DNA of 64,000 bases from Acinetobacter halotolerans (GCF_004208515.1 NZ_SGIM01000003.1:186001-250000), one strand, 5' to 3'. Shown: positions 44,267 to 53,354, numbered from the stretch's first letter. The notes: generated from the letters alone by a model not told the origin. Numbers and translations: made by a program.

Positions 44267-44461
44267 ATGGCAGTCACAGTTAGACTTCGAGATGACGAAG
44301 AAGAAATGGTAAAAGAAGCAACATTAGAGATGATGTTCGAAACAAAAATCAGAATCAAAGAGTCTGATTTAATACATGCATTAATCAGGAAATACTTAAA
44401 AGATATGAAAACAGAAGATGTAATGAAATATAGAGCTGAAATACTAAAAAAAGACGACTGA
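44267..44461 (+). CDS. Ribbon-helix-helix regulator of element B
   Basis: A 64-residue protein, VTVRLRDDEEEMV then RIKESDLIHALIRKYL, the sister of the protein at 40974-41168 (about 47 of 64 residues identical by eye). SD TAGGAG is eight bases before the ATG. Divergent from the replication operon, it takes the place of RstR in RS1/CTX layouts, although RstR itself is an XRE-type HTH protein and not a ribbon-helix-helix one. Confidence 0.75.
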   Translation: MAVTVRLRDDEEEMVKEATLEMMFETKIRIKESDLIHALIRKYLKDMKTEDVMKYRAEILKKDD

Positions 44462-44495
44462 TAATTATCGTTGATCCTGACTACTAGGTGAATAA

Positions 44496-44801
44496 ATGAT
44501 CAAAATTCTTATTGTCATAATTGGAATAGCCATCGGCTATTTCATTTATACAAAAATGAAAAAAGATGAAAGCTTAGAAATGATAGTAAAAAAATCATTC
44601 CCTAAATACTTAATAATAAATAAGTTTGGCACAGTAATGATATGTGAAATCAATCATAGAAATGAGCCTGATGAATTAATATTTATCAAAACTGGCAGAC
44701 CTAAAAGCATAAAAAAAGAAGGTAGAAGAATAATCGCAACATACCCAGTTAAACCAACATCAAAAGAATTGAAAAATGATCTAATACAATACTTAAAATG
44801 A
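44496..44801 (+). CDS. Small membrane-anchored basic protein, unknown function (element B cargo)
   Basis: A 101-residue protein with an N-terminal helix (IKILIVIIGIAIGYFIYTKM) and a Lys-rich soluble part (FGTVMICEINHRNEPDELIF, GRRIIATYPVKP). I recognise no family. It is downstream of the regulator and before a GC-rich stem and the right att region. In size and place it resembles the accessory gene of RS1-like satellites, without sequence similarity that I can see. Confidence 0.5.
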   Translation: MIKILIVIIGIAIGYFIYTKMKKDESLEMIVKKSFPKYLIINKFGTVMICEINHRNEPDELIFIKTGRPKSIKKEGRRIIATYPVKPTSKELKNDLIQYLK

Positions 44802-44834
44802 TACTGCCCTACTCGATTTCCATAGCTAACAATT

Positions 44835-44881
44835 AGCTGCAGGTACGCGGTCGTCCTACGTCCTCCCGCCTGCCCGCAGCT
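44835..44881. repeat. GC-rich imperfect hairpin, candidate origin or packaging signal of element B
   Basis: AGCTGCAGGTACGCGGTC (44835-44852) pairs with TCCCGCCTGCCCGCAGCT (44864-44881) at about 14 of 18 positions around GTCCTACGTCC. It is a sharply GC-rich island in very AT-rich DNA and is non-coding. It abuts the att region. Rolling-circle origins and filamentous-phage packaging signals look like this, but no nick site is demonstrated. Confidence 0.5.
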
Positions 44882-44884
44882 TCG

Positions 44885-45030
44885 ATTGCGCATAATGAGC
44901 ATTGATGTTAAATGCATGCACGTGCGCTAGAAAGCTTAGCATCATTGACAAAAAAGCCGATTCTCAAATGAAAATCAGCTTTTTTATCAATGACTAATGC
45001 AAGTAACATAATGCAGATATTATACGTAAT
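44885..45030. other. Folded attP-like region 3 (right boundary), two inverted XerC/XerD sites
   Basis: Left site (plus): XerC arm ATTGCGCATAA (44885-44895), seven-base spacer, XerD-like arm TGATGTTAAAT (44903-44913). Right site (minus): XerC arm ATTACGTATAA (45020-45030), eight-base spacer, XerD arm TTATGTTACTT (45001-45011). The 87 bases between hold a long stem-loop unrelated in sequence to the loops of regions 1 and 2. It bounds the mobile region on the right. Confidence 0.65.
44942..44993. terminator. Long stem-loop within att region 3, also a plausible terminator
   Basis: Arms 44942-44962 and 44973-44993 pair at 19 of 21 positions around ten bases. The GC part of the stem is followed by TTTTTT inside the right arm, so it can terminate rightward transcription as AAAAAAGCCGATT...AATCAGCTTTTTT while also serving as the inner hairpin of the att fold. 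Confidence 0.65.
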
Positions 45031-45218
45031 GTTAATAGATGAAATCTTGGGTAATGCTTTGCTGTAACTTCAAACTTATTTTATTGCTGCGCTACAAACC
45101 GAATCTCTACATCTTATGTATTTGTCAGAAGTTCTTCTAAAACCATCAAAACTTTAGGTATAGAGTTCCAGTACACTTTTATACACTGGCATGCTGTAAA
45201 GCGATACAACCAATAAAA

Positions 45219-45241
45219 ACCAGCTATTTAATATAACTGGT
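45219..45241 (-). terminator. Terminator after the metallophosphoesterase gene
   Basis: ACCAG pairs with CTGGT (plus TAT/ATA beyond one mismatch). On the minus strand the stem is followed by TTTTTATTGG, 24 bases past the stop. The rest of 45031-45264 holds no gene. Confidence 0.55.
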
Positions 45242-45264
45242 CTTATTGACGTTCCTATGTAAAT

Positions 45265-47553
45265 TTACTGCATTATTTCCACACCGATATTATCTAAATA
45301 ACCATCATTGTCGTTACCACCGGTTCTTACGGCTTTAGCATGAACGCGAATTGATCGTGTACCCATTGGAACGGTCATGGTCGAGCTTTTAACAGTCCAT
45401 GTAGCCGTTGCACTACTTAGTGTGCTACTGGTTGCTAACTTAACCCCATTGGCATTATAAAATTCAATATACATAGATGGCGTATCAGATTGGCCTGCCC
45501 AACCACGCATCGCCGCTGAGTATCTCACCACTGCCGAACCTTGGTCTATAATGGTTGCATAACTGCTCATATTGATATTTTGATACATAGCATCCGTACC
45601 AGAACTTGCGGTTCCGCCAAAACCACCGCCAGCAAAATAATAACTACCATCATAAGCTATTGTACCGCCATTTTGAGCGGCGGTAATCGCCTGCATATAA
45701 CCTGTAGCTCGCGTCCACGATGACATTGAACCTTCAGCACCGCCATTACTTACCAAATTATTGCTCCATGTAGCATTACTCGCAGCCACGGTAAAGCTAT
45801 TCGATAAACTCCAGTCGCTCCAACGCAGTGAGGTATCACGTGCACGAGCGCGGAAATACCAAACATCACCATTATTGAGGGTCATTTGTTCTGGCACTGC
45901 TGGGGTTGGAAAATTAGACATTTGATACCAATTCGGCTTTTGGACACGATAATAATCATCACCGCCTACAGATATTGGCGCTTTGTTTAATATTTCACTC
46001 AATTTCAAGCGCAAAATACTTTTCCCAGCTTGGGTGTCTATCATTGCTTTTTGCGCATCTATATAAATATTTGAGTCGCGAGTGTCATTACCCCACACAT
46101 CAAACACCGTACCTGAGAAATTAGATTGCTTAGAAAATTGCCAGTGCATTTCTTCTGGGGTTATTCCGTTGGAAACGCCCACAAGCTCAACAGCTGTCGA
46201 TGGCATAACTGAGGTAAGTGGCGCAACACCAACCGCTGCGGCATTGCTACCCACCGCCATTGTTTGTGTGTCGACTAAAGATAAAACACCGTTATTAATC
46301 GCAGTTAGAGTGGCGTTATGTGGCACACCCTGCAGGCTGTAACGGTTTAAAGTGATGCCTTGTGATGGTACTGCGGACACATCCATCAATACTATTCCAA
46401 ACTCATTTCGGCTCACAGCAAAATTATGGTAATCCTTTAAGTCACTGGCATTAACCATATCTTCGGTATTTCCGCCAATGGTTGCTGAGTTCAGCCACAA
46501 ATGTGGAACATTCATGGAATGACCACGTGAATAAGCATGAGTATGTCCAAAAATATGTCCTGACAACTTATTAGTCTGGCTGCTAAAATTTTCTAAACGA
46601 CCTACAATTTCACAAGCCCCAATGGTTTCTCCTTGTCGCCATAGCTCAGACAAACAAGGATGATGAAATACCGCAAAAACTGACTGGGTTTGTGAATCTG
46701 TTTTAGCCTGTGCAATTTGTTGATCAAGCCAAGACAATTGTGTATCCAGTGCTTGTCTATTAAAAATACCCTGTCTTTGATCTGATGGATTGGTATTCAA
46801 CCCCAAAATACGCATAGTGCCATATTGTAAATCAAACCATTGCTCTGGATAATTACTTGAACCATTACTTGGGTTTGAAAAATACTCCAAGTAATTTTTT
46901 AATTCACCATCTCCCAATACATCGTGATTACCAGGAACTGCGATTAATGGCACATTCGCCATTAAAGGCGTTAAAGGTGCAAAAAACTGACTTCTCCAAT
47001 GTGTTCTATTGCCACCATTTTCCGTCAAATCTCCTGCAATCAAAATACCGTTAAATTGATCAGTACAATTGACAGCAACCCCACCACACTGCTGTGCTAT
47101 CACCTGACTTACAATGCGATTAAAAACTGCCACAGAATTTGAGAAACTCGCTTGAGGATCACTAATAACGATAAACTTACCCGCAGTATTCATACCTTTA
47201 GTCGGCCATGTTTTAAATCTGCTTAGAGCAGTTGGATCACCCGCTACCTTAATTCGATACTCATAATTGGTACTTGTCTGTAAACCTGTTAAACGGGTTT
47301 CATAAACCGTGCTTGAATTTGGCGCTAAAGTCATATTTTGACTTTGAAATGCGCCCGTTGTACCCAACAATCGATACTCGACAACAGGTTGTGCACTTCC
47401 AGATGGGACCTCTAAGCCAATCGTCATTGTCGTATTTGTAGGACTTTGTAAATACGGTGCCACTGTTAAAGTAGGAGCTGCTGATGCCCCTTGCTCCCAA
47501 GCAAGCCCCAAGATCATGCTCAATAAAATACTGCTTCTTTTTAACTCTATCAT
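45265..47553 (-). CDS. Exported metallophosphoesterase with C-terminal accessory domains
   Basis: A 762-residue protein. The signal peptide ends near GASA|AP. A purple-acid-phosphatase-like fibronectin III domain covers about residues 27-120. The calcineurin-like core has ISDPQAS (about 133), AGDLTENGG (about 172), GNHDVLGD (about 207), FHHPCLSE (about 294) and GHIFGHTHAYSRG (about 333). The DPQ in place of the usual DxH motif is a variation. The C-terminal 250 residues look like a linker plus a carbohydrate-binding-like beta-sandwich (GYLDNIGVEIMQ). Likely a periplasmic or secreted phosphodiesterase/phosphatase; the substrate is unknown. Confidence 0.85.
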   Translation of the reverse strand: MIELKRSSILLSMILGLAWEQGASAAPTLTVAPYLQSPTNTTMTIGLEVPSGSAQPVVEYRLLGTTGAFQSQNMTLAPNSSTVYETRLTGLQTSTNYEYRIKVAGDPTALSRFKTWPTKGMNTAGKFIVISDPQASFSNSVAVFNRIVSQVIAQQCGGVAVNCTDQFNGILIAGDLTENGGNRTHWRSQFFAPLTPLMANVPLIAVPGNHDVLGDGELKNYLEYFSNPSNGSSNYPEQWFDLQYGTMRILGLNTNPSDQRQGIFNRQALDTQLSWLDQQIAQAKTDSQTQSVFAVFHHPCLSELWRQGETIGACEIVGRLENFSSQTNKLSGHIFGHTHAYSRGHSMNVPHLWLNSATIGGNTEDMVNASDLKDYHNFAVSRNEFGIVLMDVSAVPSQGITLNRYSLQGVPHNATLTAINNGVLSLVDTQTMAVGSNAAAVGVAPLTSVMPSTAVELVGVSNGITPEEMHWQFSKQSNFSGTVFDVWGNDTRDSNIYIDAQKAMIDTQAGKSILRLKLSEILNKAPISVGGDDYYRVQKPNWYQMSNFPTPAVPEQMTLNNGDVWYFRARARDTSLRWSDWSLSNSFTVAASNATWSNNLVSNGGAEGSMSSWTRATGYMQAITAAQNGGTIAYDGSYYFAGGGFGGTASSGTDAMYQNINMSSYATIIDQGSAVVRYSAAMRGWAGQSDTPSMYIEFYNANGVKLATSSTLSSATATWTVKSSTMTVPMGTRSIRVHAKAVRTGGNDNDGYLDNIGVEIMQ

Positions 47554-47948
47554 TTATCAAAACTCCATTGAATGTAAAAATTTCGCTTTACATTTAGCCA
47601 TCTTATTTTTAAGTAAATTGATTTAAACTAGATATATCGCAACATTGATATAGCAAAAAATATATCAACATCATTCAATCCAAGATTTTAAAATTCCCTA
47701 TCACTGGCTTGAATTACATGTATCATGTCATTATTACTAACTCAAGGTCAGCATTAAGACAAATAAAGGTGACAGAATCATTAAGATAAAAAAGAATAAA
47801 AAATTATTTATTAATATAATACAGAAATGATATTAAGTTAATTATGTGAACAATCAATAAAAATATACCGTGACCATAATCACAATATTTATTAAGAATA
47901 AGAAAAAGTTTATTATTAATACTAGTATCACAAATTTATTTTATCTTT
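47554..47948. other. Intergenic 395 bases, AT-rich, no gene seen
   Basis: The stretch between the phosphoesterase start and the AraC gene's stop has no usable reading frame and no stable stem. It carries near-repeats ATATATCGCAACATTGATATA and AATATATCAACATCATTC around 47630-47690, which could be operators. I could not recognise a Pho box. Confidence 0.4.
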
Positions 47949-48974
47949 TTAATATGAATTACCCTTAGCAACTTCTCGATAAAACTTAGGCGTGACGTTT
48001 GTCCATTTTTTAAAAGCACGGGAAAAATGAGAAATATCTGCATATCCTAGACGCTCAGAAACCTGCTCAATTGATAACTTACGTTGTCTCAATAAATGCT
48101 CAGCATGCTTTCTACGAACTTCTGCGGCTAGAAGCTGAAATGCTGTCTGTTCATTCGTCAATTGTCGTTGTAGTGTTCTTTCTGAAATATGAAGTTTCTC
48201 TGCGACCTGTTTTAAAGATAAAAAGCCCTCAAATTCATCATAAAGTAGCTCCTTTACTACTGAGGTCACATTATCTTTGCTTCTTCTTTTTAAAGTTAAG
48301 TTCTGAACGTCTTGTCTGCATTGCTGTTTAGTTAGCCGAGCCACCAATGCATCTGCAGTTTTAAGCGCTAAACCAAGCACATCCTTTTTTAGGATTAGAC
48401 AGTCATTTTTATGACCAAAACTGACATTTAACCCATTAAACCTTCTAAGCTCTTTGTAAAAAACAGGTTTATCTTGCTGAAATCTAAAAGTGATTTCCAA
48501 TTTGTGTTGAACTAAATTTTCCAATATTTGTGCAAATCCAAAAACCAAGAACGTAATACCATGCGTATTCAATCTAAACTTTTGTAAAGGCTGATTAAAA
48601 TATAGATATGCCATTTCTTCATCGACTTTAAGCCTAGGCTTAAACACCGAACAATGTAAGCCAATAAATTGCTCTAAGACCTCTATTGCATCCCCTAAAG
48701 TTTCTGATGCTGTTGCTGCAATTCCAACATGCCCATAACAAGAGACCTTCATCTCTTTTGCAAGATATAAACTTATTGCTGGCTCTTTTGTAAGTAGCGC
48801 TGCCTTTTCCAATAAGTAGTTAAAGACATTGAAATCTACATACCAAAATGGAGCATCTAATTTTTGCGAAGAAATACCTGTCCCAGCCAAAAGCTGTTCC
48901 GAAGAAATATCCCACTTTTTAACGACATCTACCAATAGATTGACATATGTGCCAGGTAATTCAGGGTTCATCAC
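47949..48974 (-). CDS. AraC-family regulator with N-terminal arabinose-binding-type domain
   Basis: A 341-residue protein. Residues about 20-210 form the AraC_binding (PF12625-like) domain found in OruR/MmsR-type regulators (EPAISLYLAKEMKVSCYGHVG). The C-terminal AraC double HTH (about 235-335) has LSLKQVAEKLHISERTLQRQL and VSERLGYADISHFSRAFKKWTNVTPKFYR. It is divergent from the flavodoxin-fold oxidoreductase across 125 bases and probably controls it. Confidence 0.87.
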   Translation of the reverse strand: MMNPELPGTYVNLLVDVVKKWDISSEQLLAGTGISSQKLDAPFWYVDFNVFNYLLEKAALLTKEPAISLYLAKEMKVSCYGHVGIAATASETLGDAIEVLEQFIGLHCSVFKPRLKVDEEMAYLYFNQPLQKFRLNTHGITFLVFGFAQILENLVQHKLEITFRFQQDKPVFYKELRRFNGLNVSFGHKNDCLILKKDVLGLALKTADALVARLTKQQCRQDVQNLTLKRRSKDNVTSVVKELLYDEFEGFLSLKQVAEKLHISERTLQRQLTNEQTAFQLLAAEVRRKHAEHLLRQRKLSIEQVSERLGYADISHFSRAFKKWTNVTPKFYREVAKGNSY

Positions 48975-49099
48975 TCATCCTTTTAGATGCTACATTTGGC
49001 GTGAAATGGTAAATATTGGCGGTTTTAGAACTATGCCATTTTTCAGCTTTTAGGCATAGTAGATCTATCTAAAAATTTACATATTAAGGTTATTGATCA

Positions 49100-49801
49100 A
49101 TGAATGTTTTGATTGTTCATGCACATCCCGAGAAACTTTCTTTTACTGCGGCGCTAAAGAATACGGCTCAACAAACTTTTGAGCAATTAGGTTATACCGT
49201 TGAGGTTTCAGATTTATATGAAATGAATTTCAATCCAATTGCATCAAAAGATGATTTTGAGCAGCTTAATCAACCAGAATATTTCAATTATGCACTTGAG
49301 CAACGTCATGCTCTGAAGCAACAACAATTTTCTAAAGATATTGAAATCGAAATTGAAAAAGTAAAACGTGCGGATCTGATTTTATTTAGCTTTCCGTTGT
49401 ACTGGACATCGGTTCCCGCCATTTTAAAAGGTTGGATAGATCGTGTTTTTGTTTCGGGTCTTTTTTATGGTGGCAAGCGCTTTTACAATCATGGTGGCAT
49501 GACTGGTAAAAAAGCGATGCTTTGTTTGACGCTGGGCGGACGCAGCAATATGTTTGGTGAAAACACAGTGCATGGCCCTATTGAACATTATTTATCATCT
49601 ATCCAACGCGGCACACTCGCCTATGTTGGTTTTGAAGTTTTACCGCCATTTATGGCTTATCATGTTCCGTATATCAGCAATGAAGATAGACAAAATATTT
49701 TAATGAATTTTGAAGACTATATTAAAAACTTAGATGATTTAGAAGCGCTTGAATTTCCACATTTAGAAAATTTTGATGAAAAAATGAACCCGCTTAAATA
49801 A
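49100..49801 (+). CDS. NAD(P)H-dependent oxidoreductase, flavodoxin-like fold
   Basis: A 233-residue NQO1/KefF-type protein. MNVLIVHAHPEKLSFTAAL is the FMN/FAD phosphate-binding start, FSFPLYWTSVPAILKGWIDRVF is the conserved mid-segment, and LTLGGRSNMFGENTVHGPIEHYL follows. It likely reduces quinones or electrophiles with two electrons using NAD(P)H. Divergent from the AraC gene; monocistronic, ended by a perfect hairpin. Confidence 0.88.
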   Translation: MNVLIVHAHPEKLSFTAALKNTAQQTFEQLGYTVEVSDLYEMNFNPIASKDDFEQLNQPEYFNYALEQRHALKQQQFSKDIEIEIEKVKRADLILFSFPLYWTSVPAILKGWIDRVFVSGLFYGGKRFYNHGGMTGKKAMLCLTLGGRSNMFGENTVHGPIEHYLSSIQRGTLAYVGFEVLPPFMAYHVPYISNEDRQNILMNFEDYIKNLDDLEALEFPHLENFDEKMNPLK

Positions 49802-49810
49802 GAAATAAGA

Positions 49811-49854
49811 ATAGAGACTGCGACTAAGTCCCCAAGCAAAGCCGCAGTCTCTAT
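49811..49854. terminator. Bidirectional terminator hairpin
   Basis: ATAGAGACTGCG pairs perfectly with CGCAGTCTCTAT over 12 bases, loop 20, between convergent genes. T-rich sequence follows on the plus side (ATTTG). Confidence 0.7.
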
Positions 49855-49867
49855 ATTTGTGAAATTC

Positions 49868-50617
49868 TTAGTTGCTCGCCCGTTGCAGCTTATAACATTC
49901 GTCTAGCGCAAGTTCATAATACGCTAAACCTTCCTGAGCTGCTAAGAACGCTTTTCGTTGCATGTCAGGATCTTTATCACAAAGTCTCTTAATCAGCTCC
50001 ATCGCTTCATAAGGATGTAGATCATCATAGTGAGCATGTGCTCTTAACCAAGCTAGCGATCGTTTATTGATATTGACCTCTGGGTTTTGGGTGTAACTTT
50101 GCACCCCTTTATAAACTTGTATGCTCCAATCCCCTGTCGCCCATTCTATTGCAAGATTCGTAGCCGCAATACTTTCAGCTAAGCTGCCTCGAAAGTTGAC
50201 ATCCCATAAGAAATGATTGACGGCATTCATCGCTGCGGGTGGTCTGACCGTATTTAACATTTCAACAGTCAGCCCAAAACCACCTGCCCAATCCTGATAC
50301 CAACTCAGATGACGCTCTTCAACTTTAATATTTTGAATCAGCCAATCACGAGTCTCTGTGACCCCGTTCTGTGAGAACGATGTGGCTTTGGCTAGGGTTC
50401 CAGCCATATATGAAGGAAAATGAGCAACTAAAGGATAAAAGTTCAATAATGCCGAACGAAAACATTCAAGACTTAATGAACCACTAGCCATATCTAAAAA
50501 TAATGGGTGTTTGCTAACTCGTTCTTTTGCAGGTAAAAGTTCATCCCAGAACTTTTGTGACCAGCCAGAATGAGCTGTGATTTCCAATTTTGTTCCATAT
50601 TGACTCATAGCAGTCAT
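49868..50617 (-). CDS. Heme-oxygenase-like diiron oxidase/TenA-like protein
   Basis: A 249-residue all-helical protein of the TenA/PqqC/heme-oxygenase-like fold. Metal-ligand candidates are the E and H in NIKVEERHLSWYQDW (about residues 96-110), the E in NLAIEWATGDWS (about 155), and the HAHYDDLHPYEA run (about 197-208). This E-H/E/H-D-H pattern suits the diiron (HDO) oxidases more than thiaminase TenA. ATG at 50617 has AGGA upstream; 50608 is an alternative start. Substrate unknown; no pathway neighbours. Confidence 0.7.
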   Translation of the reverse strand: MTAMSQYGTKLEITAHSGWSQKFWDELLPAKERVSKHPLFLDMASGSLSLECFRSALLNFYPLVAHFPSYMAGTLAKATSFSQNGVTETRDWLIQNIKVEERHLSWYQDWAGGFGLTVEMLNTVRPPAAMNAVNHFLWDVNFRGSLAESIAATNLAIEWATGDWSIQVYKGVQSYTQNPEVNINKRSLAWLRAHAHYDDLHPYEAMELIKRLCDKDPDMQRKAFLAAQEGLAYYELALDECYKLQRASN

Positions 50618-50961
50618 TGCGATGCATCCTATTTCGTATGACTTGACTCAACCACATTCCATGATTGCTGCTTTTTTATAAATTGTATCCTAATATCCTA
50701 AATATACAATCACCATTCTTCGATTTGTTGTTGTTTTGTTTACCGGCCATCTTTTTTATTGAAATCATTCTATTACATTGCTCGATAGGCTCTAAAAACG
50801 CTGAAGTAGTGTAAGTTTTAAGCATAAAAAAACCATTGTGACAAAAAATTGACTTTTTTTGATTATCTAATACACATTTTAATTAATTCAGTGTAACGTA
50901 GTAAAAAAGAATTCCTATATCTGACTTACATAAAAAATCTTTGGGAGTGGTGAGAGATAAA

Positions 50962-52191
50962 ATGAAGTTGAAGGCTTCCAATATCTTGGGACAAGAACAA
51001 ATCGACTTGTTAATATCTCGCGGGCTAAATTTAGTTTGGTTTCCTAAAGAATTAGAAGCGATCTATCGAGATCAGTATAGAAATGAGGCCGCACACGAGT
51101 TTCGTTATCGTGGTCCCATCATTCTAGGTCTGTATCTGTTTCTTAGTTTCGGTATTTATCAAGTATTACCACCAGACATGCGACTTGAGTGGATTTCGTA
51201 CTATGGGTGGGTGGGTATTATTATCCTAATCGCATGGTTGCTTTCTTTTCTCCCGATTATGAATCGATGGTTCGATCATTATGTCTGCATAGGTTCAGCG
51301 GGTGCTGTTGCAATTACTTTTACTTTAATCAACGTATTAGAACAAGGCCAAAACAACGTGTTATTTCACGCTGCAATGATGTATGCAGTGGTTATTATCT
51401 ATGGTTTTGTTGGTATGCGTTTCTACACAGCGATCATTGCTGGTTGGTGTGGTGGTCTTGTGGGTGTCGCAGCCAGTACATGGCTAAATGGTTCAATAGA
51501 TTGGACTTTTTTAAATAGAACTTATACGTTTAGTAGTTTCTTGGGTATGGCCCTCGCCTATGCCACAGACCGACAACATCGAGAAAATTATTTACAAAAC
51601 TGTATGATCGAATTAAATCGATTAGAGCTCATGCGCCAAGCACAACAACTCTCTATTCTATCGCAGCAGGATGCTTTAACAGGTCTAGCAAATCGCCGCT
51701 ATTTAGATGAAGTGCTTGAGAATGAGTGGAAACGCGCAATGCGTCATGAAATGCCAATCACCATCATGATGATTGATATTGATTTCTTTAAGGCATACAA
51801 CGATACCTTAGGGCACATACAGGGTGATCAATGTTTAAGACGTATTGCAATATCACTTGGCTCACTCACCTCAAGAAGTGGTGATCTTGCTGCACGGTAT
51901 GGCGGAGAAGAGTTTTTACTTCTGTTTTCAATGACTGACCAAGAACAGGCATTAATACAAGTCCAAAGACTCATGGATGTCGTTCGTAATATAAATATTA
52001 ACCATCCCAAAAGTCCCGTTTCTAAGTATGTGACCATCAGTGTCGGTGTAACTACCATGACGCCCCATATAAATGATAGCCTTTCAGGATTTATCGCTCA
52101 GGCAGACCACGCATTGTATGTTGCGAAGAGTAATGGCCGGAATCAATATCATATTTCAACTTCTGAAAATATAATTTCTGAGGCGTTATAA
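50962..52191 (+). CDS. Membrane diguanylate cyclase (GGDEF)
   Basis: A 409-residue protein with six hydrophobic helices (about residues 55-205), a short coiled helix (LELMRQAQQLSILSQQDALTGLANRR), then a GGDEF domain (about 240-400). MIDIDFFKAYNDTLGHIQGD provides metal ligands, the active site reads GGEEF, and an RSGD sits five residues before it, so the inhibitory I-site (RxxD) is present. It makes cyclic di-GMP from GTP in response to an unknown membrane signal. ATG at 50962 with GGTGAGAG upstream is preferred to the TTG at 50941. Confidence 0.88.
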   Translation: MKLKASNILGQEQIDLLISRGLNLVWFPKELEAIYRDQYRNEAAHEFRYRGPIILGLYLFLSFGIYQVLPPDMRLEWISYYGWVGIIILIAWLLSFLPIMNRWFDHYVCIGSAGAVAITFTLINVLEQGQNNVLFHAAMMYAVVIIYGFVGMRFYTAIIAGWCGGLVGVAASTWLNGSIDWTFLNRTYTFSSFLGMALAYATDRQHRENYLQNCMIELNRLELMRQAQQLSILSQQDALTGLANRRYLDEVLENEWKRAMRHEMPITIMMIDIDFFKAYNDTLGHIQGDQCLRRIAISLGSLTSRSGDLAARYGGEEFLLLFSMTDQEQALIQVQRLMDVVRNININHPKSPVSKYVTISVGVTTMTPHINDSLSGFIAQADHALYVAKSNGRNQYHISTSENIISEAL

Positions 52192-52220
52192 CTGATTGTT
52201 TGTGTATTTTCTAAAAATAA

Positions 52221-52254
52221 AAACCCCGTACATAACAAGTTATGTACGGGGTTT
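52221..52254. terminator. Bidirectional terminator
   Basis: A perfect 16-bp stem (AAACCCCGTACATAAC with its complement) around two bases lies between the convergent cyclase and aroC genes, eight bases beyond the aroC stop. Confidence 0.85.
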
Positions 52255-52262
52255 AAAATATA

Positions 52263-53354
52263 TTAAGCTTCAATTGGTTTAAATGGCGGTACGACATCCG
52301 CATTTTGTGCGCGATGACGTAAGAAATGATCCATGAGTACAATTGCCAACATTGCTTCTGCGATTGGTGTTGCTCGCACGCCAACACAAGGATCATGACG
52401 ACCTTTGGTTAACACATCAGTGTTTTCACGATCAATGTTAATCGTTTTACCCGGTGTGGTAATACTTGCTGTCGGTTTAAGTGCAATGGCGACACGGATG
52501 GTTTGACCACTCGAGATCCCACCTAAAATTCCACCTGCATGATTAGCAAGAAAACCGTCAGTGGTCAATTCATCACGCGTTTCATGACCAAACTGTCCTG
52601 CAACAGCAAAACCATCACCAATTTCCACACCCTTTACCGCGTTGATGCTCATCATCGCATGGGCAATATCAGCATCCAAACGATCGAATACAGGCTCACC
52701 CCAACCCACAGGTACTTTTTCAGCCAAGATCTCTAACTTCGCACCGCAGCTTGTGCCTTGCTCACGTAAAGAAGTGACCAATTGCTCAAAGCGTGGAACT
52801 GCATCGATATCTCCACAGAAAAACGGATTATTTGGAACTTCAGCCCAATCTAGTTTTTCTGCAACTTCATTACCGATTTGAGTCACGTGTCCGCGAATAT
52901 TAATACCAAACTTTTCAGCCAAATATTTCTTCGCAATCGCACCTGCTGCAACACGCATTGCCGTTTCACGGGCACTTGAACGACCGCCACCACGATAGTC
53001 ACGGAAGCCATATTTTTGTGTATAGGTATAATCAGCATGACCAGGGCGGAAAGTTTGCGCGATGTTGCCGTAATCTTTAGATTTTTGATCGGTATTACGA
53101 ATCAATAATCCAATCGGTGTGCCCGTGGTTTTACCTTCGAAGACACCTGAAATAATTTCAACTTGATCAGGTTCTTTACGTTGCGTGGCAAATTTAGATG
53201 TCCCCGGTTTACGGCGATCTAAATCTTTCTGCAAATCATCTTCGCAAAGTTCAAGACCTGGCGGCACACCATCGACAATTGCCATTAAGCCAACACCATG
53301 TGATTCTCCACATGTTGTCACTCGAAAGAGTTGCCCAATACTATTCCCTGCCAT
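52263..53354 (-). CDS. aroC: Chorismate synthase
   Basis: A 363-residue enzyme of normal length. [31 protein letters not shown] is the N-terminal signature by segment. [39 protein letters not shown] (about residues 103-140) binds FMN and EPSP. It converts EPSP to chorismate, the branch point for aromatic amino acids and folate. It lies 11 bases after prmB, with which it forms an operon as in many gammaproteobacteria. Confidence 0.96.
   Translation of the reverse strand: MAGNSIGQLFRVTTCGESHGVGLMAIVDGVPPGLELCEDDLQKDLDRRKPGTSKFATQRKEPDQVEIISGVFEGKTTGTPIGLLIRNTDQKSKDYGNIAQTFRPGHADYTYTQKYGFRDYRGGGRSSARETAMRVAAGAIAKKYLAEKFGINIRGHVTQIGNEVAEKLDWAEVPNNPFFCGDIDAVPRFEQLVTSLREQGTSCGAKLEILAEKVPVGWGEPVFDRLDADIAHAMMSINAVKGVEIGDGFAVAGQFGHETRDELTTDGFLANHAGGILGGISSGQTIRVAIALKPTASITTPGKTINIDRENTDVLTKGRHDPCVGVRATPIAEAMLAIVLMDHFLRHRAQNADVVPPFKPIEA

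Noticed and set aside
44817-44917. Antisense 87-codon frame across the GC-rich hairpin
   Set aside because: It runs through a structured non-coding region and opposite another gene; no SD or homology.
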